Assembly: GCF_000003815.2 (NCBI RefSeq)
Contig: NC_049994.1
Location: 18,826,488 to 18,876,436 of the forward strand
DNA length: 49,949 bases
Reading direction: 5' to 3'
Origin: Branchiostoma floridae
Lineage: Eukaryota > Chordata > Leptocardii > Amphioxiformes > Branchiostomatidae
Positions 36,201 to 44,734 of this stretch are shown in pieces. The notes under the pieces were generated by a model. That model ran no database searches and was not told the origin of the DNA. It was given only the letters and a program-made list of their open reading frames with translations. Position 1 is the first letter of the stretch, and each line of letters opens with the position of its first letter. The position numbers were made by a program, and so were the translations under genes.

Positions 36201-39200
36201 TCCATTCATCTGATATCCCTAAATATGGTGTTAACAACAACGGATACAGTTTACCCCTCGGATAAAGGTGAACTACATGTAGCATTTCCTGAAATCTATG
36301 AAGAGTATATAATGCTTATGGTGCTGGGGATAAACCTGCCCACATCAGCCCAGTGCCATGATGGCCCAGGAGGGATAGTCTTTGAAAAAGTTGCGTTTTG
36401 GTGCAGGTGAAAAATCTGTGGCATGAAGAAGAGTTTCAGTTGTGTAAACAGAATACTGCTGAGTGGACAATTTAGAGTCAACAGAAAATTCTGGGCAGTG
36501 TAAATAGCAATCATCAATTACATTAAGTTTTTGCCTTAATGCAATTTTGTTTTTAACAAGCTACTTTATCATGAAAATTTGTTGTTCATTAATGAGAAGA
36601 ATGCAGATGTCCCTGGAGATGCTGTTGCGTCGGAGCAGCCAGCATCAGCTGCTGAGGAAAAGGCACAGGTAAGCAATTTTGCTAGTCTGTAAATGTTAAA
36701 ACATTGGAAACATTCTGGAAATATGTTTCTTTCTCGTGAAAACGATGAACTATGATGTGTGTAACAGGATAAGGACAGGAATGTGTTCAATCTAGTTATC
36801 CATATTGTTGTACATGTAGATGTGCAGGGAGGCAATTAAAACCTTGGCGTCTGAAGCGGGTCGGGCTCAGACGCCGGAACAAGTGCAAATGATCTCTGAG
36901 TTATCATCGCTTGTCATTAAGTCATGTCCGGGCATTCCACAGGAGGATAAGGTAAAAGTCAACGATAGGCTGAACTGTTTGACTCCTCATGTGCAACTGT
37001 GAAATGGCTACCCATGCCATGTCTTGCAACTGTGCAGAAGACAATAATCTTTTGACTCCTCATCTCCCCATCTACACCTACAACTCACCTACAATTATGA
37101 CTCCTCACCTACGACCATAACTGCTCTGCAACTGTGCAGAAAACAAATTGAATGCTCTTTCTCTGAGTCTGGCCTGTCTATATTGTGCCTATCATATTAC
37201 GTATTGGCTTTATTGTACTACAGTGATTAAGCATTCTTTTTCAATGTTAAAATCTGCAGCATGGAAAGGTGAACACTTCGATCATTGATAATCACGTTCG
37301 GCTGTTTGAATGTTTTGAACATTCAAAATTTCACGTTTCATGTACTATCAATGTCTTTTGTGATGAAATGTTTGTTATCAAGTTGAACTTATTTTCCATC
37401 ACAAGTACATTTGATTCAGTTTTTCATTAGAAGAAATCTGCCAAGCATGTTTGCATATATTCTGTTTAGATGCTGGTTGAGCAACAAAAGTGTTGCTTTC
37501 AAATTTTATGTAAAGAAAGCTTAGTATCTAACAATTACCACGCATGTATGCTTTCCTATAGGCCATGGCCCAGGGTGTTCTGAAGTCCATCACCAGCAAA
37601 CTGGACAAACTGGACATGTCTGACCCGGCCACTGTCAAGTCTGTGGGAGGATGTAAGTACAATGGCATGCTCATTAGTCATAATAAGCTTCTTGTAATGT
37701 ACTTTCTTAAGTTTATTCATTTATCCAGAAGATGTCTGAAAGGTGTTTTCAATGTTTCCTGACATGAAACATAAACATTGACACAAGCAACGTAAAAAAA
37801 GTGATGTTCATATAAGATCAAATGAAACAAACTTATACTTAAGGGTGAGAACGAAAATATAGATTAATATTGAATTTGTCATCTGTAATAATTTATGAAG
37901 CACGTAATTATCTGTATTGAATAAGTGTCAGAGATTGTCCCTTAGCGATTGTGTAAACATGTTTGATGTAAAATTGTAATGTGGGGCAATTGTTCAATCT
38001 TAATCTGCGTGGTCTGCAGATGATATCAATCATTCATCACTAAATGCTAACATTTGCTTATGTTCTACGGCAGCTCTTGTGGAGTCTGTTGGTTCCATGC
38101 TTGAGGAACCAGAGAGAGATGTCCATGAGGATGATGGGAATCTTACATCTGATCTCGAGGAAGACCAGAGCCTCTCTCCACAGGAGCGCCTTGAAAAGGC
38201 GGAAGAAAAAGAGCAGGAGAAACAAACCAAGGTAACAAAAATCATTACTATGACAACACTTTATTTGTTCTATGCTAATGTTTTTCTACATAGTATCTTA
38301 AGTTTGTTGAGTTTTTGTTAGACTTTATTTTCCATGACTTAAATCACACTTTGTAAGCCGCTCTTCTTTGTTTGATTTCGTGCAATGGATAATAAACAAC
38401 AAATCCTTTCAAGTCACATGAAAATGTACACCAAAGATGGTTATTACCTTGACGTAGACACATGTAGCCCAACAGAGACTTACATGATTTTAGACGAGAT
38501 GATCACAACCGTTGCATACACCAACCGTGCTTTATTTGGACATACCTTGTTTTATAAAAATGTTTTGATTTGTTCAAACTCCTGAACAATTTTTGCTGCT
38601 TATCAAGCGACTATTCTCTTTAGATTAAAACATGTCATTAGCTGTGGCGTCTAGTACATACTGGGTGTACATTGTCTTGATCGAGGAAAGACCCAGATCA
38701 TCTGGGCGAGAGTAACTCTTTCATCATGGTGTCCTAACGGTTCCTTGCAGAGACGAAAAATCGTCCAGGAAAGCCGCCAGGTCCTGGATGGTCTGTTTGA
38801 CGCCATTATCGGCTCTATGAGTCCAGGAGCCCCGGCAGTCACCATCGAGAGGGGAGGGGTGACTCTCCGTGCCCAGAGGGTCTGGGGGGACCAGTTTGGA
38901 GGCCAGGTGGTGCAGACCGGGAATGGGAGCTTCCATGTTCCGTCTAGAGCAGCACTCTTTGGCGACTATACACCGCACAGCGTTGCTATTAAGGTACGTA
39001 ACACGTCCTGGCTATCAATGCCTTTCCTCTTTTTTCACTGATAATGTCAAAAAGAAAATATCAATGTTGAATTCTGATCGTTGTTTCAAATTGCTTTTGT
39101 CAACTATCATTTTTGTCACTAGATTTATGATTAACAGTAACTATGATTGTCAATGTGTACAGTACTTTTCATGTAAAACTGATAGTAGCAGAATTGGCAA

Positions 39201-39757
39201 ATGACAGAGTATAGTGGGCACGTTTGAAACAGTTAATGAGCAGTAGCGACATAAGAGTTTTTTTTTTCAGTTGACGCAGTTTCAACAGAACCCCTTCACC
39301 TGGGGGCGCGGGGAGTACCAGGTACGTTCGTCTGTCATGGAACTGTCACTCCTGCAGAACGACATCCCTGTGGCCTTCAACAACCTGACTGAAGACTTCA
39401 ATATCACCATTCCGGGGGGCCCCGGAAATAATTTAGCCACAACAATCGTCACCTTCCCTGCTCCAGGAAACAAAAGTTCAAGCTACCATTTGCTAAAGCT
39501 CAACAGCACCGCAGAAGGATTCCTGGTCACAATCACCCCGCTGAACACAAGCGTGGTGTACGGCGTGTGGGGCAGGTACGGCGGCCGCCCTGACGACCAG
39601 AACTACAACGTGTCCACGGAGACGTACGTCCTACCCGAGCAGTGTGCCTTGATGAAAACTCTGAGTGGCGATAAAGACGCAGAGAAAACAGCGGTAACAA
39701 TGTTCATCCCGGGAGAGCATGATCCTGTAGATTACCACATCAAAGTCCAAGTACTTG
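14897..39757 (+). CDS. Polycystin-1-family receptor-like protein with YWTD propeller, EGF, FN3 and GAIN domains (3' end not found)
   Basis: Twenty-three exons join in one open frame of 1161 codons plus one base: 14897-14972, 19835-20083, 24947-25112, 27149-27276, 27545-27716, 28295-28380, 29295-29432, 29538-29675, 30167-30301, 31160-31282, 31723-31842, 32564-32662, 33532-33813, 34350-34481, 34924-35007, 35531-35586, 35928-36008, 36561-36668, 36820-36951, 37562-37652, 38074-38231, 38751-38993, 39271-39757. Order: signal peptide (1-24), six YWTD blades (about 25-292), EGF modules (293-543), FN3 (544-637), Ser/Thr and acidic linker (638-790), helical segment (about 790-918), polycystin-type GAIN (918-1161). 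It should be a secreted or cell-surface glycoprotein. The frame is open at 39757 (phase 1); the GPS, PLAT and membrane segments expected of a polycystin were not seen. Single-gene status rests on phase continuity, not on transcripts. The start of exon 36561-36668 is uncertain (36597 or 36600 also keep frame). Confidence 0.75.
15063..15330. repeat. (CA)n/(CG)n array in intron 1
   Basis: CA repeats alternate with GCGCGCGC blocks and ATACATAC runs; a unit of about 60-80 bases (ATACACACATACATACACGCGCGC) recurs three times. Such alternating purine-pyrimidine DNA can adopt Z-form. Open frames here are artefacts. Confidence 0.93.
15636..15785 (+). mobile_element. tRNA-derived SINE
   Basis: TGGCGCAACGG at 15641-15651 fits an RNA polymerase III A box and GTTCAATAC at 15679-15687 fits a B box, with tRNA-like spacing. 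The surrounding sequence (GGCTAGAGCGTTCAGTACTT, GAGTTCAATACTCGCCATG) looks like a degraded tRNA that can no longer fold as a true gene; a non-tRNA body follows. Confidence 0.65.
15880..16325 (+). mobile_element. LINE (non-LTR retrotransposon) 3' ORF2 fragment, interrupted by a MITE
   Basis: The segments 15895-15946 and 16140-16320 read as one frame when 15947-16139 is set aside: [16 protein letters not shown] continues into [20 protein letters not shown] and [17 protein letters not shown] and RGRPKLTW are typical of the end of non-LTR reverse transcriptase polyproteins. A TAG follows after RINL, then AQNRPEWR is still readable, so the copy is dead. Confidence 0.75.
15947..16135. mobile_element. 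MITE, AAGGGCACAACCCG ends, inserted in the LINE
   Basis: Ends AAGGGCACAACCCGTCGTG and ...CGGGTTGTGCCCTT are inverted repeats, flanked by AGCT on both sides (3 or 4 bp duplication, since AGCT is itself palindromic). Its removal restores the LINE frame exactly. Confidence 0.82.
16800..16880. repeat. (ATTGATTG/ATTC)n simple repeat
   Basis: Short ATTG and ATTC tetranucleotide runs, likely the tail of the retroelement upstream. Similar ATTG runs occur at 1630-1850 and 2480-2560. Confidence 0.75.
16973..17417. mobile_element. MITE, CAGGGGTCGAAATAC ends, TTGCA words
   Basis: Ends CAGGGGTCGAAATAC and GTATTTCGATTCCTG, flanked by CTTAT on both sides (exact 5-bp duplication). TTGCA or TGCAA occurs more than ten times. 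It shares end sequence with 1006-1346 and 10323-10595 but carries a different internal word. Confidence 0.8.
19180..19193. promoter_or_regulatory. X-box-like (RFX) site in intron 1
   Basis: GTTACCGTGGCAAC is a full match to GTNRCC-N0-3-RGYAAC. RFX factors control many ciliary genes and polycystins are often ciliary, so the position in this gene is suggestive; a single 14-base match is weak evidence. Confidence 0.35.
19488..19630 (-). repeat. Retroelement tail, second copy
   Basis: Shares GTTTGTTTGTTTGAACCTT, TTTATTCATGAGAAGCTCAAA and GGCCGCTTTTCATTGAGGTC with 8597-8740. On the minus strand it ends in (AAAC)n. Confidence 0.65.
19835..28380 (+). CDS. Exons 2-6: six-bladed YWTD beta-propeller
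   Basis: The five exons (19835-20083, 24947-25112, 27149-27276, 27545-27716, 28295-28380) encode six blade cores: [45 protein letters not shown] and VYWSSSSSQ. Linking segments have the usual form, such as [31 protein letters not shown] and ITIDYY, and [19 protein letters not shown] leads into the first EGF. This is the LDL-receptor class B propeller, also found in nidogen and pro-EGF, where six blades followed by an EGF module form one closed unit. Introns cut in phases 1, 2, 1, 2, 1. Confidence 0.9.
20177..20372. mobile_element. MITE with ~38-bp inverted ends in intron 2
   Basis: Left end GCATTTGCGGCGACAGGAAT and following TCTAGGTATCATAGTATGTC match in reverse the right end GACATATTACCTAGAATTCC and following TTTTGCCGCACATGCG. 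No ORF inside. Confidence 0.7.
20395..20625. repeat. GCGAAACGCGAAGCG-rich repeat block
   Basis: GCGAAACGCG, AACGCGAAGCG and complements recur about eight times, with ATTTTCTCCCCCTG.A..CGG occurring twice about 95 bases apart. It is GC-rich against an AT-rich intron. Origin not recognised. Confidence 0.6.
21140..21590 (+). repeat. Diverged ~160-bp direct duplication in intron 2
   Basis: About 21145-21300 and 21425-21580 share TGCGTCGGTCG, CAGGAACGTCCG, GGCGA.GTTCCGA, AAGAG, GAGTTGCACC and GA.GAAA.CCCAAAT. Both are GC-rich and coding-like in composition, but frames break and I recognise no domain. Confidence 0.5.
22614..23464. mobile_element. Tc1/mariner-like non-autonomous element, 851 bp
   Basis: Ends TACAGTCAAACCTGCCC and GGGCAGGTTTGACTGTA with TA borders. 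GCGACCACCTG and CAACGACCACCTGG words occur near both ends. No transposase frame is visible inside. It is the long relative of 2775-2967. Confidence 0.75.
24295..24434. mobile_element. 140-bp palindromic MITE
   Basis: Arms TAATCTCCAACCAGATCC and GGATCTGCTTGGAGATTA pair, and inner GTATAGTATCAAA pairs with TTTGATACTATA. Nearly the whole element folds as a hairpin. Confidence 0.75.
25515..25555. other. Perfect 16-bp-arm palindrome
   Basis: GGTATGACATAAAGGT and ACCTTTATGTCATACC surround a 9-base loop. The upstream ACACC.GTATCGAACGT stretch resembles 17570-17625, so this is probably the end of a dispersed element. Confidence 0.6.
29295..30301 (+). CDS. Exons 7-9: three recently duplicated EGF modules
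   Basis: Exons 29295-29432, 29538-29675 and 30167-30301 are each one EGF module bounded by phase 1 introns. All begin [11 protein letters not shown] and end near TGYTGDGLV or TGYAGDGL, with six Cys. The first two differ at roughly 7 of 138 bases; the third has lost NGT near its end. Each has an NAT or similar N-glycosylation site, except the third (DAT). DIDAC departs from the usual D-I-D/N-E-C calcium motif at the fourth position, so calcium binding is uncertain. Confidence 0.9.
30582..30946. mobile_element. MITE, CAGGGTTGTAGCCAGC ends, GGGGACTGAAAA words
   Basis: Ends CAGGGTTGTAGCCAGC and GCTGGCTACAACCCTG are perfect inverted repeats. GGGGACTGAAAA and GGGAC-type words recur. Flanking 5-mers (AGCAG, ACATG) do not match, so no target duplication is seen. 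Confidence 0.75.
31160..32662 (+). CDS. Exons 10-12: two calcium-binding EGF modules and one short EGF-like module
   Basis: Exon 31160-31282 starts [13 protein letters not shown] and has [12 protein letters not shown]; exon 31723-31842 starts [13 protein letters not shown] and has [12 protein letters not shown]. Both fit calcium-binding EGF with the Asn hydroxylation pattern C-x-N-x4-F/Y-x-C. Exon 32564-32662 encodes [20 protein letters not shown] then [13 protein letters not shown], a shorter EGF-like unit. All are phase 1-1 exons, a shufflable class. Confidence 0.88.
32190..32320 (+). repeat. Two-copy ~65-bp tandem repeat with (ATACAG)n tail
   Basis: CCGAAGGGCGGTTATACCGG followed by CTATA(C/T)...ATACAGATACAG occurs twice (about 32210 and 32267). 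It resembles the 3' tail of a retroelement. Confidence 0.6.
32928..33330. mobile_element. MITE with ~36-bp inverted ends
   Basis: CTATACACCTTTCTCACGCG followed by GCGGCCATGATAGATC is matched in reverse at the right end, GATCTATCATGGCCGC then CGCGTGAGAAAGGTGTATAG. The interior is AT-rich without ORF. Confidence 0.82.
33532..33813 (+). CDS. Exon 13: fibronectin type III domain
   Basis: One 94-codon phase 1-1 exon, [20 protein letters not shown] then [41 protein letters not shown] and [10 protein letters not shown]. The proline start, conserved Trp in VTWSP, Leu of LSPETEY and Tyr corner TEYVIRV identify FN3. It is acidic around PDPDLDLEG. Confidence 0.92.
34350..36668 (+). CDS. Exons 14-18: Ser/Thr/Pro-rich, probably O-glycosylated linker
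   Basis: Small exons 34350-34481, 34924-35007, 35531-35586, 35928-36008 and 36561-36668. They encode low-complexity segments such as [40 protein letters not shown] and [19 protein letters not shown], then [20 protein letters not shown] and an Ala/Glu-rich piece. No domain is expected; the role is probably a stalk between FN3 and the GAIN region. The last exon has three possible acceptors that keep frame. Confidence 0.7.
34612..34790. mobile_element. Copy of the GCAGAGGTTAGGCTC MITE family
   Basis: Begins CAAGCAGAGGTTTGGCTCTGG and continues TGTTT...TTTTAGGTGTTTTATC, then AAAGCCCAATAAAAAG and GAAACCTGCATG. It is related to the palindromic element at 41423-41582; other fragments are at about 18478-18537 and 25595-25822. 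Confidence 0.55.
35080..35282. repeat. Degenerate short tandem repeat, CCAATGTATCCAGTGT-like
   Basis: About eight imperfect units of 20-25 bases with the core (C)CA.TGTAT(C/A)CAGTGT spread over 200 bases in the intron after exon 15. Confidence 0.6.
36129..36221. mobile_element. Short palindromic MITE
   Basis: AGGGATATCAATCAGACGAA at the left pairs with the right end CCGTCCATTCATCTGATATCCCT with few mismatches; about 93 bp in all. Confidence 0.6.
36820..38231 (+). CDS. Exons 19-21: helical segment, probable GAIN subdomain A
   Basis: Exons 36820-36951, 37562-37652 and 38074-38231 encode amphipathic-looking helices: [52 protein letters not shown] and [20 protein letters not shown], then a strongly charged [13 protein letters not shown]. 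In polycystins and adhesion GPCRs the GAIN domain begins with such a helical bundle, where patterns like LASSL and VLDSLS are common. This assignment is by position and pattern. Confidence 0.65.
38751..39757 (+). CDS. Exons 22-23: polycystin-1-type GAIN beta-subdomain region
   Basis: Exons 38751-38993 and 39271-39757. The first has [20 protein letters not shown] and [10 protein letters not shown]; the second has [42 protein letters not shown] and [20 protein letters not shown]. The pattern NPF.WG..-V.SSV..LSL-..IPV.NL.E...I.IP, followed by a Y..YG..P..-.YN segment, is how polycystin-1-like proteins look just before the GPS. The end, [19 protein letters not shown], is where a GPS-bearing exon should follow in phase 1. 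Several N-x-S/T sites suggest an extracellular location. Confidence 0.72.
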
Positions 39758-39831
39758 GTGAGTAATTTTCATGCTGGTTGATTGTTTAATGTCACAAGCA
39801 CTGAAGTGCTTGACAGATGAGCTGCCTCTGT

Positions 39832-40088
39832 GAAATTGCGAGCGTCCCCACGCGTCCGGGACGCCCGAAACGGGCGTCCAGCCTCGTCCCGCACGTCCCT
39901 ACGGCGTCCAGGGCGTTCCCGCGCGTCCCGACGCGTCCACAAACTGTCGCCTCGGACGGCGTCCCGTCCTCGAGCGTCCCGATGCGTCCACAAATTTACG
40001 CCTGGGACGGCGTCCGGCCGTCCCTCAAAGCATGGACGCCTCCCCGTCCCTCCCAACCCGTCCGGTCTGGGCGCGGACGCCGCAATTA
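39832..40088. mobile_element. GC-rich MITE-like element, GCGTCC words
   Basis: Ends AATTGCGAGCGTCC and GGACGCCGCAATT are inverted. The interior repeats GCGTCC or GGACGC some fifteen times and is far richer in GC than its surroundings. Frames on both strands are open only because of the repeated word. Confidence 0.65.
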
Positions 40089-41422
40089 ACAGATTAATCT
40101 GCTGATAAGCCGTTCTCCTGCTGTTCTCCGAGTGGGCCGATAGCCAGCGCCCCCTGTCGGACCACGCTCCGCGCAATGTTCCCTATCAAACACTGACAGG
40201 CCGCGCGTGTGGATTCCATGCCGGGCACCCACGGTCATCCGAAGTAACGCACATATGCTGATTTAAACGATTTACGGAAAATCAACACAACGCCAGCACA
40301 CACGGTTAACCTGTAATCCATGAACAACATGAATATATGTAAAGTTTCACACACAACACAACTTAATTCTCGGGATGACTCACAATGCCCCACAACTTTA
40401 AAATTTATCCATGAAGGCATAATATCTTATACCAAGGAGGTTAAAAAAAACTCCTTGTTTATATGTCTCGCCGGGTGACTCTCAGTCCCTGGATCAGTAC
40501 TTGAACAGCACGCGTATCAATCACACTCATGGCGCAGTGTACGCCGCCCAAGTATTATCACCTTACTGCTAACTGATAGCGCGTGTTACTGTGCTAAGAG
40601 TAAGAGGTGTAGAAATTTTGCTGTTTTATGGACCCTGTGACGCACTCTATAAATGACGCAATCTATAAATGACCCACTCGGTCCGGCAGCTCGCACGTTA
40701 TTTTGGACCCGGCCCGCGCAGTGAAGCGATTCATATGTAAACAAACAGCAGTCCCCATCTTTCAACCTCCTTGCCTGGGCACACTTCGCGGGATGACTTT
40801 TGCACATGAAAATTGCTCTTCAAATTATGTCCCCCTGCACCGTGGAAACTGCAAAAAAAGTGTACAAGTCCAGATAATGTAAAAAGAATATAAAAAAAAA
40901 AACACCGTAAAATACACTCCGCCGCTTGTACAATACACGTCGCTGGGTCAAAGGGCGTCTGAACTGCGGCCGACTTTGAAGTCGAAGCCGCTCTGTTTTA
41001 ATAATACTACGAACCCGAAAATATTTCGAGCTTTTATAATGGCCGAAATGAGACATTTTAAGCCGTCACAAACATGAGATTTATGACCTTTGGAAAACGT
41101 CACAGTTTAGAGGGCCACTAGTGGTCGGGAGAAATGTGACATTCGGAGCAGAAACAAACATGTCGCAGTTTAAAGAGTTGAATAGCCCCACCCGTGGCGT
41201 TGTAATAGACACCGCCTGCACCGCCCACCGCACTGCTGTTTGCTTGTTAGTGAGCACATCTGCAAATGCAGTCGGGAGAAAATCTGGAGACTAGCCACAA
41301 CGGCCGGACTGCCGGAAGAAGCCAGGGATAAACCTGTAAGCGCGACCTGAAAGGAATTTCAATTTATCAGCGCTGTTGAGATGTGGGATGGATCTGCGGG
41401 CGCTACTGGACGTGCGTCATGT

Positions 41423-41582
41423 ACTCTCAAAGCAGAGGTTAGGCTCCGGCTGTTTTTTGACGTTTTTATCGGTTTTTATCTCGCAAAACATCAAGAAGAT
41501 TGTACAAAATTGAAAGCCCGATAAAAACGCCTAAAAACATGAAAAAAAAACACAGCCGGAGCCTAACCTCTGCTTGAAGAGT
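41423..41582. mobile_element. Palindromic MITE, GCAGAGGTTAGGCTCCGGC family
   Basis: ACTCTCAAAGCAGAGGTTAG then GCTCCGGCTGTTTTTTGACG is mirrored by ACAGCCGGAGCC then TAACCTCTGCTTGAAGAGT. CGTTTTTATCGG and CCGATAAAAACG form the inner arms. It is the best preserved copy of four in the window. Confidence 0.8.
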
Positions 41583-42236
41583 ATGCGTCGTATTGGTTAA
41601 CACGGTAAAGTTACGTTTCCCCAAGCTGATCGACATGGGAACAATTCGTATGGTAGATCTATAGTTCTGTACAGCGCCGACTTCGGAAATGCTTGACTTT
41701 GACATGTCAGCAATTATACACATGAAGGACCTACACGGCCAGGTGTACCACAACTTTTTGCGGAATTCAAGTGTTGCCAAAATGAAATCATGATCTGACA
41801 GCACGAGCAGCGTGGGAACTTTTTGTACGGTAAGGTCAACAGTGTAACGTTTCATACCTGTAGGGTTAAAAAGTACTATAGAATTATTGTGCATGAAATT
41901 TCAGGCATTACCATGTTATTATTCGTACATAGTGACCAGTCAGGAATGATTTAAAGTTTGTGTAATAAAAATTACCTGGAAGTTTCGGCGGCAGGCAGGG
42001 ACCTAAAGTAAGCGGACCCGCCCGACTGCAGGAGAGCGATCGACATTGGGGCCATTTGCCAGCGTCGGAACAACGTTACAGGGGTGATTTGATGAGGATT
42101 GACGACATGGAGAAAATCAACTCAGAAAACATACTTCAATTTCCTTGCAATTCAGGATTTTCTAACCACAATTCCGTACGTAATTGATTAAGATTTGATG
42201 CGTCTTATTGTAAATTTAGTTTCCCGACACGAGCAC

Positions 42237-42336
42237 NNNNNNNNNNNNNNNNNNNNNNNNNNNNNNNNNNNNNNNNNNNNNNNNNNNNNNNNNNNNNNNN
42301 NNNNNNNNNNNNNNNNNNNNNNNNNNNNNNNNNNNN
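42237..42336. other. Assembly gap (100 N)
   Basis: Exactly one hundred undetermined bases, the usual placeholder for a gap of unknown size. It lies 2.5 kb beyond the last recognised exon of the polycystin-like gene, so missing exons could lie here. Confidence 0.98.
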
Positions 42337-44487
42337 CAACGTTTTATTACCAAAATATTTCAGTTAACTATAGAAGCGAAAAGAAAGCGATATAATTGGA
42401 CTCGAAGCTAACAAATTAGCAAATGCATAGAAAATAAATTTACTTGATTCTTATTCTGAGTGAAATAAGAAAGAGGTTTTTTCTCTTCAAAATGATAAAG
42501 CTTGCCAGATTTCTGACATGAATTGACAACAACGTACTATCTATTTTTCCTAATGTACTATATTTATGGGATAAATCAATCTTTTTAGATTGAGACATTT
42601 GAGATGAAATAATGCCCTTGCTAAACACATCCGTTTTTGACCCGCAATATTAGAGTTTTATTGCAAAAATAGTTTTATTGACAGCTTTGTGATGAATACG
42701 TAGTTCAAAGTAGATTTCTTCCACATCAATCCTTTCACAAAGTAAATAAATGTGATAAGTAACCAGGTCTAGATCATGGTAGACTGAACAAATTTTTGCC
42801 TTTCTGTTTACTTTTTCTCCGATTTCTGTGGCATTCTAACCTAATGTGTCAGCGGGAAAACGCTACATTTTTTCTCCAAACCTTTCTAGCACTCAGTAGC
42901 AGCTAGACTTTTGTCGACTTTCTTGTTCAGTTTTTGTACAATACAACATGAAACGGTGTAAAGGTTTTTTGTGGTCAAATATAAATGGAAATGATATCAT
43001 ATTTTTCATATATACGAGTACGGGAGAGCACATATGGAGATTCATTCTCTCCTTCAGCGGTACTCTGCGGCCTTCACAGCGGGTACTGGCATGGTAGGAA
43101 ATGTGATTGAGCGAGGATGAGGGAACGTGCGATAATTAACGAGGGTCTGTTAAAGGCATACTACGCAGTTTTTTGCGCTCAAATTTGAAATATTCTAGAA
43201 TTAAGAAATATCAGATTAACTTTTGTGGCATTACAGAGGGGCCATGGAATTCATGATTTTCTATCTTGGGCTAGACCAGGCCATGGTGAAATCTTTTCAA
43301 CCTAGCAGAATCATAGAAAGATAGGATCCGACCCCCGCGACGCACCAGACCTCCAAACCATGCTAACGTACTGTCCCTGATTGCTTCGCACGGATGTGAA
43401 CCAAGTCAACGAGGTCTACTCTAGATCCTCCAAGCAGAGGTTGAGTCGCGGAGTAGTAGTAGTTGAAAAATTACGGGCTCGCTAAGCGTTGGAGCCATAC
43501 ACATGTAGAGGGAAAAGTTTACAAACAATGAAAATTCACTTTCCGAACATTATCCAAACAATCATATTGGTTTATATGATAATTTTTCTACGTAATCTTT
43601 TAGATGGGTGCAAAATAAACCTTTTGCTTGGAATTTCCGTGACCACAAGCTGTACGTTACATTTCAGCAATGCCCATCGAACCCACAAATTTCTGTAAGA
43701 TAATGCAGGATGACATGTAGAATAACTTAAATGACCCCTTTCCCTCCATACATGAATATCGAACCATCAATTGCTTGAGCTAGTGGCATGAGTTTGTATC
43801 ATGTGTTATTATGGGGTACGTACGTGAGCACACCCAGGACAGAAATATCCAGTATGTGTTCCCCAGTTCTCCCATCGAAAGTATGGAATCTGCAGCAAGC
43901 TGTTGACCCGGTGCACGAAGGAAATTGGTGGGGAACACCCCCCCCCCCCCTCCACGTTATAACCAAAGAAATTAAAATCTTACTGGTTCGTAGATGATCC
44001 TAGGTAGTTGGAACCAGTGAACCAGTCGTCATCTTGTTTCCTCGATCACAAATGTCCATGCACCGGCCGCTGTAGTAGTTTCTTTATACTCCAAATGGTA
44101 AACGAGTGCAGCTTTCCCCGCCATCATTCCGTACCGACAGTCGACTGTACCTACCTACCACTGTTTCCCGCCACTTCGTCATATGGCATTAAGTCCCCAA
44201 GGGGGAGACAAAAACACGAACAAGACAGGACACAGGAAGTCTGGGGAGATGGCTCTTCTGGCCGCTGAAATTGCTTCAAGCTGTGCACACTCCAAACAGA
44301 TGTAGCAGCTGGGATTACAAATGTATTTTGAGCAATGTTAGGAGGGATCAGTACTTAGGGAAAAGGGGCACACCTCCAGGATATCTAGAACATACAGAAG
44401 ATCGCTGTTCCTCTATATTGATTTCAGAAATATTTTCAAAGACCTTCATAATGTCTCTGTATTAACTTTCTTTTTTTAACCCCACAG

Positions 44488-44609
44488 AAAGACGAAGTTG
44501 ATAAAGTGCAGGAGAACGTACATGTTGCAAGCTAACATGCTGCCTGGACACAAAGGTAACACTGCCGAACGCGATCTGGAGAAGATCAAACTCGCCAATG
44601 TTCAAATCT
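44488..44609 (+). CDS. Isolated possible exon, product unknown
   Basis: A strong acceptor (TTTCTTTTTTTAACCCCACAG) precedes a frame, entered in phase 2, of 40 codons: KTKLIKCRRTYMLQANMLPG then HKGNTAERDLEKIKLANVQI, ended by a donor-like T/GTACGT in phase 1. A second donor-like GTAACA lies inside at 44556. Read in the phase left by 39757 it stops after four codons (ERRS), so it does not simply continue the polycystin-like gene unless an unseen exon lies between. No family recognised. Confidence 0.3.
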
Positions 44610-44734
44610 GTACGTTTCCCTTTTTAGAACGTCTTTGGCCAAAATGAGACGGATGGATATTTCAGAATTGTTGTCAATCTTTGTATCTTATATATTCTCA
44701 TCATCATCATCACACTTCTATGTATTTAGATAAG

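Noticed and set aside
39769-40176. 135-codon Arg/Asp-rich minus-strand frame and its plus-strand shadows
   Set aside because: Open because of the repeated GCGTCC word in a MITE-like element, not because of coding constraint.
43058-43093. Possible 36-nt exon (acceptor CTCCTTCAG, donor GTAGGA) in phase 1 after the GAIN exon
   Set aside because: The phase fits, and it would add AVLCGLHSGYWH, but it does not resemble a GPS and so short a match is expected by chance.
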